Assembly: GCA_030549495.1 (NCBI GenBank)
Contig: JAUIRK010000945.1
Coordinates: 450,001-514,000 of the forward strand
Direction of reading: 5' to 3'
Length of the DNA: 64,000 nt
From: Nectonema munidae
Lineage: Eukaryota > Nematomorpha > Nectonematoida > Nectonematidae
Positions within the stretch are counted from its first letter, which is position 1, and every line of letters begins with the position of its first letter. Positions 25,401-36,214 of the stretch are shown here, piece by piece. A model generated the notes under the pieces. It had not been told where the DNA came from. It saw nothing but the letters and a program-made list of their open reading frames with translations, and ran no database searches. Position numbers and translations under genes: made by a program.

Positions 25401-28400
25401 TTACTTGTAGACAGAAAAAGGAAATAATAACTTTGGATTACAAACCGAAAGAACAAACTTTCATTATAGTGTGTAAAATTTTATAAAAAAAAGAAGTAAC
25501 TCTTGAAGGTCAGCATCAAAAGGTCACTCAACCACTTGAAGATACTAAGCATAAGAAGAACAAATTCAGAAGAATTCGTTGCAAAAATAGGACAAAAATT
25601 CAATCAAATAAAATTGAAGTCTTGAAAAAGCAAATTGAGAAAATTTGAAAAAATAAAATGGCAGTTAAGGTTGTAGTTGTTATAGTTAGTTTAAACTAGG
25701 AAGAGTCTACAGTTAGTTTGTTGGGATTTTGAACCATTTTTTTTTCAATAATACTAGTAATAATCAATATATGAGAGCATTGAGAATGGATGCCTATATC
25801 TCTATACAATTATTGCTCAAATTATATCATCCCACGGATCTCAAAGTACAAATGCTTTGTTCAGAAAATCAAGTGATATTCACTTAAAAAGTTAGGCCTC
25901 ACGAAATCGCGCATTCATTGAGCGCTTTTCAAAGAGGATTCCTGTCAACAATGGGGGTACCGGAAATGTTGCGTGTGTTTATGAATTTTACCTATTCTCA
26001 TGATCTTTGCATTCTACATTCCCTTTTATCGGTGATTAATTGTCTCGGTGTTAGGGTTCGCTAAAAGCATTTCAAATTTTTTTAGGTTCGACTTTAAAAA
26101 TAAAATTTTTTATTGATTTTAAATATATATAACTTTTTGTTGAGAGAAGATATATATTTATTGTATTTGATATATGTTAGATATTCTATAACTATTAATA
26201 TTTGGGATGTTATACTTTTTCTTGAAGAAGTTGAATTAAAAAAAATTTGGGTTTTTAAAAGTTTTAGTGTGTGTATTATAAAAATGAGCACTCTTCGCTT
26301 TCTATATCCATCTTTTGTTTTAGGACTTCCAAGTGAAGAAAGAAGCAGATGCAATCTAGCACTTTTCGATTACAAAATATTTTGTGTCATTCCTTTTTTC
26401 CGTCCATTGCAAACACTGCGACCGACTATATTTTGAGCTTTTTTCATATTCCGGCATACTCTAGTACAGGGGTATCCAACACGCAGCCCACGGCCCCATG
26501 CGGCCCGCGAAGAAAAATGAGATGTTGCGTTTATCAACAATTACATTATAAAAATTTTAAAGTTTGATTAATATATTGTTAATATCATTTTTTAAAATCA
26601 TCTTTGAATTTGATCATTTTTTGACGAATTACAATCATTTTTTGAATATTAAAAATCAATCATATATTGACATTTGTTTCATTTTTTTTACCCTTTGATT
26701 TTTCTACTTTGATTTTTTTAGATTTTCAATGAGCCTTCATGAATTTTTGTGTGAATCGTTTTTCATAAGTTAATTTTTCAAAGTCTTAAAGGTGCATTTT
26801 TTTAAATCAAATTTTTAGATTTTGAAAAAAAAAGAAAAATAGAGGAAGAAAATAGAAATTTTTTTATGTGATATTTCATTGATATCAATATTTTTTTATG
26901 TGAAATTTTATTGAATAAAAATTATACCTTGTTTCTGATTTTTTGAAAATTGAGTTCAAAACACTAAAATCAAATCAAAAATGAGATGTTTTGAAATATT
27001 ATACTATGACGATGTTTTCAATTTATGAGGCTCAAATTGACCAAGATATTCTTGAATTTTTTTCAGAAATCAGATGCAGACATGTCGACAAATTTTTGAA
27101 AATGGCCCACTAGTTGTATCAGTTGGACATCCCTGCTCTAATAAATACGAAAGCTCAACTACATAATTATCTACTACTACGTTTTCGCTTGCGACATATG
27201 GATATATTTTATACCAAATAATTATTTATGTCTGCCTTTTTTTTTGGAACCCACTTTAACAATAAAATTTTTAGCAATGATATTTACTATATATATAATA
27301 TATATATATATTATATATACACTTTGAACTTGGCAAAAACATGAAAATGAAATATTTATAAATATAAAATCGATTTAAGTACACTTCGATGGAAGCAAGT
27401 ATAATATTCTGTTTTTAATCTAGCTTTGATATTTGTTATCAAGAATTTATTGATTTTTAACATCACAACGCCAAATTAATTTGGCATCTGAAAAGCCTTT
27501 GAAAGAGAGTCAGACAGTAGATTTTGGCGAACTTGGACAAGATGATAACATATATAGAAAAATATATGTTATCACATATATAGATGGGGGTGGAGTTGAG
27601 CGTATACTCGCACAGTCACATATGTTAATTTATGAAAGAACAAACGTTATATTACATTTCTTTTTGCTAAAATCATTAATATCATTTTTGTTTTAAAATA
27701 CATTTATTGGGGATGCATTGTGAAATGGATGTATTTTTCTCCATATTTTTATTTGGTATTCAAAAAGACTAATTTTTATAAAAAAAATAACTTTTTAAAT
27801 ATATATTTAGTATTACAAGGATTATTTCATTTTTGCGTAATTTTTTTTGTTCATGAAGCATAAAAAATAGGGAATCAAATTTAAAAAAATATTCCCCAAT
27901 TAAACACATATGGTTGTGAGCAATTGTATTCGGGGAACAGGAGACTTCGTGAACAAGCCGAGTTTTAAGGAGCCAAAACGAGATCGCCTTCAAAAGATGG
28001 CTAGTTAATTATTATTAACTTACATATAGGCTTATGTAAAAAAATATTAAAATCGTGAAAGAAAATAGCATGAGGAAAGTATAATATTCTGAATCACGAT
28101 TTTGATGTATCTTTATCTGAATATATAAAGTTTTGGAACTAAATTTGTTTATAAGTTTTTAAAAATTTAAAATTTACAACAAAAGATGAACAGAATTACA
28201 TAATTCAATGTTAGAGCATAAAAACAGTTTAAAATCTCGCGTCAATATCTTATATCTTGTGGTAAAAAGGAGAAGTGGTCATGTTTGACCGTTGGAGTGG
28301 TGGAATCAACAAAGGAAAACAAAGGTTTTGGAATAAAATCGATATAAAAAATTTTCTTTCATTTCTGTGTGTAATATTATTCAATAAGGAATGTGATCAT

Positions 28401-31187
28401 TTTTTTGTAAAAAGATCAATAATGTCATTCATGTGCTAAATTCTTCAAGGAAAACAAAGAAGGAGAGCTAAAAGGTGAATGCTAATTTCTTAATTAAAAA
28501 TTATTCAAAAAAAAAATTAATTAAAATTTTATTTTGTTAAATTTTTTTATTATAAATTTTAATTCATTTTTAAAATAAGAGTGTTAAAAAATGTAGTAGA
28601 ATAGTATTATATAGTGGTAGCCAAAATTAAATATAGTAAAATTAATGATATACAGTAAATTTACCCTATATATTTTTCAATGTATCTAAAAGCTTTTCCA
28701 TGAATCTTTGAATACGGTTTTTTATGTCGTATAAACACCAAACAAAAAGATTTTGGATAAAAAAGTCTTAGATATGTGAATTTGAGCACAAAAGTAACCT
28801 TTATTATCGGAAGCTTCACCTCTTTCACTTACAATTCTCTTTTTGTGGAGAAGGCAGCTTCTTGCCGAAACTAAATGCAGGATATCGTCCACTTTTGCGA
28901 TATCATCACCCTTGTAAATTTTAGAATTTTTTCTCTCCAAAATTGGTGATTAAAAATCAATATTATTGATTAGTAATCAATATAATTGATTTACGCTTTT
29001 AAACAAATAAATTTTGTGAGTTTTTCAACATCCGAAATAACATACCCATCCACCATTTTCAAACAGTTTTCTTTTTCCTCTATACCGCAAAGCTTTTTCC
29101 GCAATTTCTCGATGTTTACTTTATCCAAAAGTTTAGCTTTGGAATCAGTTTTTCAAATAGAACAAAAAAACTAGTTTCGGAGAATTGCTTCTCATTTATT
29201 TCAAAAGGTAAATTATAAGAAGAGAATTGGTTTGATATCAAATTGTTCAAATAAAATTTCAAAGCAAATTATTTGATATATAATAATTGAACTCACATTG
29301 ACATCTTCTCTCAAAATTTTTGGGATAAAAATGATAAGTATTAGTATACAACTTGAGTTTGTTTAGAATAGCAATCAAGATATCCGCATCTTTATTAAAT
29401 ACTCACTAAGTGTATAAGAAATCTGTTAACTTGGTTAGGTTCCCTTCAATAGAGGATCTAGACCAGTCTTAGAGAAGAACGGTTGGGCTCAGACCGAAAT
29501 TTGAACAGGTCTAATGTATAAAATGGCGTAGAAAAGAATATGAATCAGCAAAGGAGAGGTATGCGAAAAATAAACGGCATTTTGAAAAACTGTAAAATGA
29601 ATTGTCAAAAAAAAACTTTCCAATTCAACTTAGAGATGGGTGTTTGTAATCAATCTTGATATCTGCGGAGCTAATAAATGATTTGTTGAATTTATTTCAT
29701 TCTTCTAAGCCTATTTTAATAATATGTTCAAGAAAATTAGTTTCATCAAAATGACCAATAGTATGATGATGATGATGAAGAAAAGATGATTATGATAATC
29801 CGGTGGATGAAGAAAAAGGTGATTTTAATATCCATAACAGCTGCCAACCAACTCTAAATAATATAAGTAGGTATGGTCCTTCAAAAAAATCAATAAAAAG
29901 TTGCTGACATTTAGATTCACAATCTACTTAAATTTATCTCTTCAAAAAATTGAATTATTTTAATGAATTGAAATTTAAAAAATATTTCAAACAGACATCG
30001 AAATATATACGCATACTATACACATAAGCATACGCGTTTCCTTTCCGACATGTTACAGTCAATTCGAGCCAACCAAGTTTACCCCTTTGTAAAATCAAGT
30101 CAAACTAAATAACCCAAAACCAATTAATTAATTTTAAATCAGAAATTCGATTTAGATCAGACCCTGAAGAATACTCTCGATCTATATGTGAATGTATTCG
30201 TGTTACATCTTCGTGATAACATGATTCCAAGTTTGCTACATATTACACTCTGTTGCGAAAATTCGGTCCCTGACAATTTGGTCCTTTGAAGAAATAAATG
30301 GCATGACAGCATGAAATTGTCCTACCTAGTGCCAAATTTTTTGGGGTTGACAGAGAAATCTGCGAGCCAGTTGTTCAATGCCGAATTGTCCTACCACCAT
30401 ACTACATCTTTTTTATAAAAAAAAGTAAAAAAAATTACTGATAATTTTTTATAAGCTTCACAATTTTTTCATCTTTTCTTTTAGATCGCATGGTTATAAG
30501 CCCAAAAATTAAGCGTTTGAACAAATTTCGACGTTTGTTGCATTTTTTGAAAATTGCTAAAATACGGGTTTGGCAATAATTTTCGCTAGAAGCTAGGCAG
30601 AGATCATTTTTAAAAGAAAAAAAAAGTTTTTATAAAAAAATTAAAAAATTTGCTATAAGACCTTTAATTTTACTAATAACTTAACTAGTTTCAGAGAATT
30701 GCTTCCTATTTCAAAAAGTTAAACATAAGAAGGAAATGAAAAAGAGAGAACTTTTGAAAAAGGAAGAAATTCTCTGAAATGATTCTTTTTCCCTTTGGTT
30801 TCCTTCTTATATTTAACTTTATATAAATTTTTTTATAAAAATGAGCTAGTACGCTCGCGTATATAAGGCACATGTGTTTTTTACAAAAATTTTAAATTGG
30901 AATAAAACAATTCGAAAACTCGAAAGCATATTCCAAAGTTGAAACGAAATTGTGGAATTTTTTTTGTAGAAAAAAAACCTATCTTTGAATTCACGTTTAT
31001 TTTTTTCTTCAAATTCCACAATTTACAGAAATTGCCTTGAAATAAAAAAAAAAATTTTTTTTGAAAATGTGTTAGAAAATAGATTTAAAAAATAACCTTG
31101 AACTTTGCTAGACTTGCTGGAAAGAATGGCGGAAGGGAGCGGAAAAAGTAGGTAAAGTAGGGACAATTGGAATATGAATTGAAGCAT
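13446..31187 (-). CDS. Secreted thrombospondin type-1 repeat protein, THSD7-like
   Basis: Seven coding exons join without a phase break: 31097-31187, 22882-22985, 18529-18727, 17022-17140, 16851-16960, 14922-15072 and 13446-13562 (stop TAA at 13446-13448), giving 296 aa. Residues 1-22 (MLQFIFQLSLLYLLFPLPSA) form a signal peptide. TSP1 hallmarks follow: WHTGEFSRC with CGFGKQFR; SEWNPWSLC with GFKLRFRK; a W-to-C unit ending LGCGVG; and SCEVICSGEC then WSEWSQC, RRRSRSV and paired cysteines to the C-terminus. The order alternates as in THSD7 proteins. THSD7 is far longer and has a C-terminal membrane segment; none is seen here, so this product is probably secreted. Four N-glycosylation sequons occur (near residues 111, 138, 154, 172). 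Exon 4 lacks the usual cysteine pattern and is the least certain. An in-frame ATG at 31227-31229 would add 14 residues before the signal peptide. Confidence 0.8.
14226..14340 (+). other. exon-like open segment, antisense in TSP1 gene intron
   Basis: A pyrimidine-rich stretch ending in AAAG, 37 open codons (with segments GIFINHPMLQAKREAYIL and IKCVELKGPAIYFHIDA) and a consensus donor TAA|GTGAGT make this look like an internal exon. No partner exon was found, and a second frame is also open for 34 codons ending in a stop. It could be a relic of another gene. Confidence 0.3.
19196..19389 (+). other. exon-like open segment, antisense in TSP1 gene intron
   Basis: After an acceptor-like ...ATCAAACAG the frame stays open for 63 codons to TAG, with protein-like text such as LEVNFGRALLPKDLCQDSNY and VKMLSQNVSESHDKFFF. 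A Kozak-like GCCACCATGG at 19081-19090 opens a hydrophobic N-terminus about 100 bp upstream, but its phase does not match. The function is unknown; it may be a decayed gene. Confidence 0.25.
20074..20226 (+). repeat. tRNA-derived SINE, family 1, copy 2
   Basis: The head GGGCGTGAGTAAGGTTGGTT, a B-box-like region, and the common body (CAATTGTGCCTTCTCGAT, AAAACACCCC) ending TTTGCCATT match the copies at 57243 and, in reverse, 1728. It lies in an intron of the TSP1 gene, in antisense orientation. Confidence 0.75.
20650..21720. repeat. AT-rich minisatellite, about 97-bp unit
   Basis: About ten imperfect tandem copies of a unit that contains TTGTTAGTTAACTTAAATAG, then ACTAACTTGAAGGTTTAAGA, then AAAAATTTAATTTTTTAACT. 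Unit starts recur at roughly 20730, 20827, 20924, 21181, 21277, 21373 and 21472. A non-repeat insert of about 135 bp (21045-21180) interrupts the array. It lies in the second intron of the TSP1 gene. Confidence 0.85.
22300..22325. repeat. TTTC microsatellite
   Basis: A run of about six TTTC units. Other short tracts in the window are TG at 13400-13416, CA at 23814-23831, AT at 27286-27319, TC at 53203-53224 and TG at 61466-61482. Confidence 0.9.
24860..25083 (+). mobile_element. LINE 3' fragment (CR1/Jockey-like tail)
   Basis: The translation DWNSLPDYVVNASTLNTFKN is the conserved C-terminal block (WNsLP..VV.a.sv..FK..L) of CR1/L2/Jockey-like reverse transcriptases. It is followed by about 140 bp of 3' UTR and a short tail of TAAATAAATAAATA type. 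Only the last part of the ORF remains, so the copy is 5'-truncated. It lies in the first intron of the TSP1 gene, in antisense orientation. Confidence 0.7.
25493..25648 (+). other. open segment coding a basic, coiled-coil-like 51-aa stretch
   Basis: An open frame ends at TGA and starts after an A-rich AAG acceptor-like site. It is strongly basic (KKNKFRRIRCKNRTK, then IEVLKKQIEKI). It could be a terminal exon or the leftover of a transposase DNA-binding or coiled-coil region. There is no ATG and no partner exon. Confidence 0.2.
26467..27135. mobile_element. hAT non-autonomous element (669 bp) with target duplication
   Basis: Terminal inverted repeats CAGGGGTATCCAAC and (reverse) CAGGGATGTCCAAC bound the element. 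The flanks CTCTAGTA (26459-26466) and CTCTAATA (27136-27143) form an 8-bp target duplication with one mismatch. Sub-terminal CGGCCCCATGCGGCCCGC and GGCCCAC are typical of hAT MITEs. There is no transposase inside. It is in the first intron of the TSP1 gene. Confidence 0.9.
27965..29136 (-). CDS. hypothetical small protein, three exons nested in TSP1 gene intron
   Basis: Three segments join in frame: 28995-29136, 28833-28932 and 27965-28000 (stop at 27965-27967). Donors are GC|GTAAAT and ATT|GTAAGT; acceptors are GAGAG and AACTAG; the first intron is 62 bp, like other small introns here. The product (91 aa visible) includes LLDKVNIEKLRKKLCGIEE, MVDGYVISDVEKLTKF and DDILHLVSARSCLLHKKR, and ends PSFEGDLVLAP. 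It is helical and charged, coiled-coil-like; I do not recognise the family. The 5' end is unknown because the first acceptor (TTCCAAAG) is weak. It lies on the same strand as the TSP1 gene, inside its first intron. Without the last splice, the frame runs on to a stop at 28722. Confidence 0.45.
30685..30835. repeat. inverted pair of a short repeat
   Basis: A segment near 30690 (TCAGAGAATTGCTTCC ... AACATAAGAAGGAAA) recurs in reverse within about 100 bp (TTTCCTTCTTATATTTAAC; GGAAGAAATTCTCTGA), making a hairpin. A third, direct relative is at 29173-29220, beside the first exon of the nested small gene. Confidence 0.55.
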
Positions 31188-32469
31188 TTCTACTCTCTTT
31201 GGGTGTTCTTCTTCTCCAAACAAACGCACACAAATAAATAAAAGTCCTCAAGCAAAATCAAGGGTATTATACACTTGTAATCAACAGGAGGAGACGAAGA
31301 GAAAAGGATTATAATAATAATGATGATGATGATGCTGCTGGTGAAGATGATGACAATAATAGGGACAGATTAACAACAATACTAATACTAATAATAGTAG
31401 TAGTAAAAATAATAATCATATTCATAGTCTTCCAGAAGTAAATACGTCATCATCTCATATTTGGAGAATGTGGAGAATGCAAGCATGCATATATATGGAA
31501 GGTGATGTGATCGTGTAGTAAGTAGGCAGCTCTAAGAAGAGATCTGAGAAGGAATGAATGAGGAAAGAAGTGATAATGCTGATGCAGTAGGATTTTCGTT
31601 CTTACGGTTTCTTTCTTCAGCGTTAAAATGTTCACATCAACCACAACCTTGATGCGCTTTCTTCCTCTTTCAGAGAGGATGAGTCGTGGTGTCTTTGCTT
31701 TAGCATTATATCACCAATTCAAGTTAAAGTGAAGAGGAGAAATTTTTGAAGAAGTGAGGGTGTAGGTTGTGTGCATCTTTGAATCCAAATGACGGCATGT
31801 TGTGGATGAGGATGCTTCTTACACATCCATCCATTTGTACTCGGAGTGGATGAAAAGTTTTGGAGATAGGAAAGTCAGAAGATGACATTAAAAAGTAATT
31901 ATAATGGAGAGATAGAGAGAGAGAGGAAAGTAATTAATGGTAAGTAGAAAGAAGTGCTCGTAAAAAATATGATCAATTTGATGCCGAACTGGATAATAAT
32001 GATGATGAATGATTGGATATTGTGATGATGATGTGGAAGATGAGAGATGTTGCGGCAAAATAACGATGATATTTTCTTCAATTTTTCATTATCGTTGAAC
32101 TCATCAAACGTTTTGATATTAATGACGCCAAGTGCGTTTAAAATGCTACCAATTCTTTATTGCTTTTTGGGGCGTAAGCGAAAATAACGGATATTTTTGT
32201 TGGAAGTAAAATTCCGTGTTAGCGACTGTGTTCACATTGTTCGTCTTTCGTTTATACGCATTCAACTTTGTCTTGTTTTCAAATTAATGCATAACTTCAC
32301 TTTTAAGCATTCATCATTTCGATGTTACTGGAATAAAAATCTTGGATCTTCTTCGGAAAAAATGATAGATCCAATCAACTCACAAATGGTAAAAATTGAA
32401 CTTTGAAAACAATTAAAATATTCCAAAATGGTGATAAAATTATCTTGACACGCTTCTCATTTTCAACAG
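31188..32469. other. 5' flank of the TSP1 gene, with trinucleotide-rich tracts
   Basis: This stretch has GAT/ATA-rich runs (31310-31400, 31980-32040) and purine/pyrimidine-biased segments but no firm coding frame. It should contain the TSP1 promoter and 5' UTR, and possibly a first exon of the plus-strand model at 32470; no TATA or initiator could be fixed by eye. Confidence 0.4.
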
Positions 32470-33435
32470 CGAGAACAAACTCGAAGAAATTGATGTTTCA
32501 GAAAAAAACTTCTCCACATCAGCGTATTATGAAGTATGTTGTGACATTTGTTCCAAAATTTTGACAAATCTTTTTGTCTTACTCTTTTCTTTAATTTTGA
32601 TGATAATTAAATAAAATTGATCATGGGGGAAAATAAATTGATTTGCTAATTTTTATAGAAAATTGGTCGATTTAAAATTTTGATGAAGTAAAGTCAAATA
32701 AAAAATTTCGATTTAATCAAAATAAAAAGACATACGATTATTTCTTTATGCATTTTTTTATTTAGGTTGCAAAAATTTGCTATAATCAATGAAATTTTTC
32801 AGTTTCAAAAGTAGACTTAATAAGAATCTGCTTTCACTTTGAAAAATCGCAGTTTATTTATTATTGTAATTATTTTATTTATGTTTCAAATACATTAAGT
32901 AACCTTGAACAGGTTAGAATATCAAAGGCTTCAAGAAATGCGACACATTTTAATCTACATAATAAAGTTAATTTTTAAACACAAATAAATTTTATCATTA
33001 AAATTAGGGCATCTTTAGATTTATTGATTATTGGATAAGCTGAAATTGATATTTCTAATCATCAATAACTAATTATAATGTTAAGAAATGCAAAAAATTA
33101 AAGGAGACATCTTTTTACTTGGGAACTAGTGCATAAAAATTAGTTTGCAATTTGACTTGAAGTTTAAAAACTTGAACATTTGATACTAAAAAATATTTAT
33201 GACGAAAAATCTTTCTGGCTTTATTATTGTATAAAAATATGTTATTGAAAGAATCTATTTTTGTCTTTTCAAACAGATTCTGCCAGATATCATAGAAATT
33301 TTTCCTATTTCGTATCTCAATAAATTGCGAAGTTTCAATATCACAAATAGAGAGAGATCAATTAGAAAATTAAATGATAAATTTGTGAATTTACTTTTCT
33401 ACCCTATCACAAAGTCACTTTTTGTTCAGTCATAG
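32470..33435 (+). CDS. hypothetical two-exon 3' gene end
   Basis: Exon 32470-32533 follows a strong acceptor (CATTTTCAACAG) and ends at the consensus donor GAA|GTATGT. Exon 33277-33435 follows TTTTCAAACAG and runs in matching phase for 52 codons to TAG at 33433-33435. The visible product is about 73 aa, with ENKLEEIDVSEKNFSTSAYY and LPDIIEIFPISYLNKLRSF. No family was recognised, and no upstream exon ending with two leftover bases was found. It would be divergent from the TSP1 gene, whose start is 1.3 kb away. Confidence 0.35.
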
Positions 33436-33763
33436 ACAATTTTAAAAAAAATCACCTTAATTTTACCTCCAAATAATCAAAAAAAATTCATTGGCAACAT
33501 ATGGTCTAAATCTTTTGTAAAAAAATTCATTAAATCACTACACATCATTCTTCTTTCATTGAAAAATCCTTTCATTGATATTAATTTTTTCAACTTTTTA
33601 TATTTTACTTTATTTTATATTTTTTTTACATAATCAATCAAACAGATTTATATACTCTTTCATTTTTGCCAATCAATTTTTCTACTCACCACGATTACGA
33701 TATGATGACATCGAAAGAAGAAAGTAAAAAAATTTAGAATGAAAAATTTTATTTGTACTAAAT

Positions 33764-34092
33764 CAGGGGTTCCCAACATGGGGTTGACATGTACCACGAC
33801 CAGTAGATTTGGACTCCTAAGGGGGTGCATTTATTATAAGGGAAACAGTAGGATTTATATTGTATTATTACAATCTGTTAATGTCAAACGTAACAGATAC
33901 AAAAGTTTTGTATCGGAGATTACATTCAAAACATCGCGGAAACATAAATCAAGCACTTTTGATAGATTTTCTCACAAATGTAAGATTAAAAAAATTTTTT
34001 TAGTGTTATTTTGGATTTTAAAATTTAAAGGGCACACAAAATGCTTTTTAGCTATGCTAGGGGTACATTTAAAAAAAGGTTGGGAACCCCTG
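33764..34092. mobile_element. hAT MITE (329 bp) with target duplication
   Basis: Termini CAGGGGTTCCCAAC and GTTGGGAACCCCTG are perfect inverted repeats. The flanks TACTAAAT (33756-33763) and TACTAGAT (34093-34100) are an 8-bp duplication with one change. Next to both ends lies sequence of the GGGGTAC/GGGGTGC type seen in the longer copy at 62955. An open frame across it is incidental. Confidence 0.92.
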
Positions 34093-34222
34093 TACTAGAT
34101 AAACAATGATTGTGTAAAATATTTCAAAAAATGAATTCTAATAGAAAATGTTTTTCAAGAATCGATCACATATATAAAAAAAATTTTTTTTATATATATT
34201 TGAATGACGTTTTTTGATAGAA

Positions 34223-34325
34223 TTTCTTCCATAGCTGGATAGATGGTAATGATAGTCACGATTGGGAATCGAACCTAGACCATTTGGATCAATGCCCCAG
34301 CTCCTGCCATCTGCCTATCCTCAAT
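34223..34325 (-). repeat. tRNA-like SINE, family 2, copy 1
   Basis: Read on the minus strand it holds a B-box-like GGTTCGATTCCCAATCGTG and the downstream CTATCCAGCTATGG. The copy at 55664-55790 shares the order and spacing. The head around GGAGCTGGGGCATTGATCC would hold the A box. It differs from SINE family 1. Confidence 0.6.
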
Positions 34326-36214
34326 CAAATTTTGAGTCACAATTTGGAGCAATGATCATTAAAAGTATAATACTATAAAGAAATTTTTGTGCATATATAT
34401 AAGCAATCTATATAAATTATTCAAATCAAAAACTTGAGAAGTTTATCTTTATTTTGCGAAAAACTGATTTTCTAGTATAAAAGTTTACACAACTGAGTCC
34501 AGAAAAGCAATCAGTGAATTAAACTTTAAAAAATTCGAACTGCTACATATGGTAGTTGAATAACTCAGCTTTACAAATCATTTTTTATATGTATTGCCAA
34601 AATTTGAACCCAGCTAATATAAGCTTTGCTTAGCGCGGACTCTGTAATAAACAAAGTATCTTGAAAACTACTAGTATATTACAGGCTTTGAATAATACAA
34701 AATTTTTGTCCAAAAATATGTACTATTGATTTTAATGGACAGTTTTTGTCAAAAGACGACTCTCAAAATGGTATCAAAAGATACGGCTAGCGATGATAAG
34801 TTACGAATGTTCGAGAGATAAAAATTGGCAAATATTACATACAATAAATTATTTCATCACTAATAGTGTAAGTTTTTTTCTCGTTTAGAACAGGGAGGGT
34901 TGTCCAAAAAAACATTTTGCAACTTTTTGAATCAGAGTAGTATAAGCAAGACACGCTCGTAGACTACTGTCCCTCATGAACTCTATCTTACATTAGTAAT
35001 GAAAATACTCACCTTAACACATCTCTAACACATTTTGTAAAAAATGTTCATTCTTTATATCAAAATATTATATATATTTTAATGGTTGCAAACTAAATTT
35101 GTATTGATTTTAACGGCAACTGACAAGTTTAATAATAATAATGGATATGAGTAAAGTAGGAAGAAAAAAATCCTCCCCCAGGTCCATTTTTTCCAGGGAC
35201 GGCCAGAGCGAAAAAAAGCTAGGACAACCAAGTTTTACAAGTCTGAATAATATTGAATACTTAAATATATTAAAATATTATTATTGAGTACTGTTTTTTT
35301 GATAATAATCATTCACATGGTGATATTCCATCCCTTTTTATAATAAAGTCTTAAAAATGTCCAGGACAGGTGTTTCTAACTTCGCCCTACCATCATCGCA
35401 AAATGCCAAATCAAGCTGCTCATTTTAGAACTTTGGTCCTCCAAATTTTTTCACACTCTCCTCATCATCTTGTTGCGTATATTAATGCTACTAACATAAG
35501 AAAATGCCATATGAAAGCGACATAGTTTTGTAAAGCAAAATGGTACTAAAGACTTTTAAATTAAAAAAAAATTAAATTACGATCGGGGGGGCATTTCAAA
35601 GGAGTTTAAGAGGCCCTCTTAACCATTTAAGCTTTAAAAATGATAGTTTTGTTCGAATTGCTGCCTACATTACTGCCTCTGATAAAATATAGCTCAAATG
35701 TGCATTACTACAACAAAGAAGTAGAAATCAATGAATTAGGGTGAAGAGAGGTTTTTTCTTCTTGTAGTATTGAACTCCACTTGATGGAGCCCTTTTTTCA
35801 TTCAGGTGGATAAATTTAAACAAAGATAAGAAATTGGTATAGTTTACAACATGCCGTATAAACCTCGTAAATGTGGCGTCAAAAGATACTCGGCTTACAC
35901 CAGTTCTACAACACTCAATGAAATATGAAATATTCATATTAATAATGAAATATTACAATGAATAATGAAATATTTTTGATGAAATATTTCTGGTAGTATT
36001 ATGATCCATTTTCAATTTGGGTAGAGACATTACTCTCATCTCCCCATTCTCAAATTGGCATTTCTTCTTGAGAAGGCCATATACTCGATTATGGTGAAAA
36101 TATGAGTGGTGTGGATGTTATGGTGCGTGTGTCCACTTCCAATGCTGATAAAAGAATTTTAAAGATATTTTGGAAAAAAAAATTTATTTCAAGGAATGTG
36201 TGAAGCAATATCAT
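34326..36214. other. Intergenic region 3' of RPL8, no gene assigned
   Basis: An open minus-strand frame at 35728-35937 (with RTGVSRVSFDATFTRFIRHV) and a GC-richer patch at 35160-35230 are the only structures noted; neither has splice or family support. Confidence 0.4.

Noticed and set aside
27481-27696. Open frame with protein-like text (KPLKESQTVDFGELGQDD)
   Set aside because: No acceptor or ATG precedes it, the middle is an AT palindrome, and no family was recognised.
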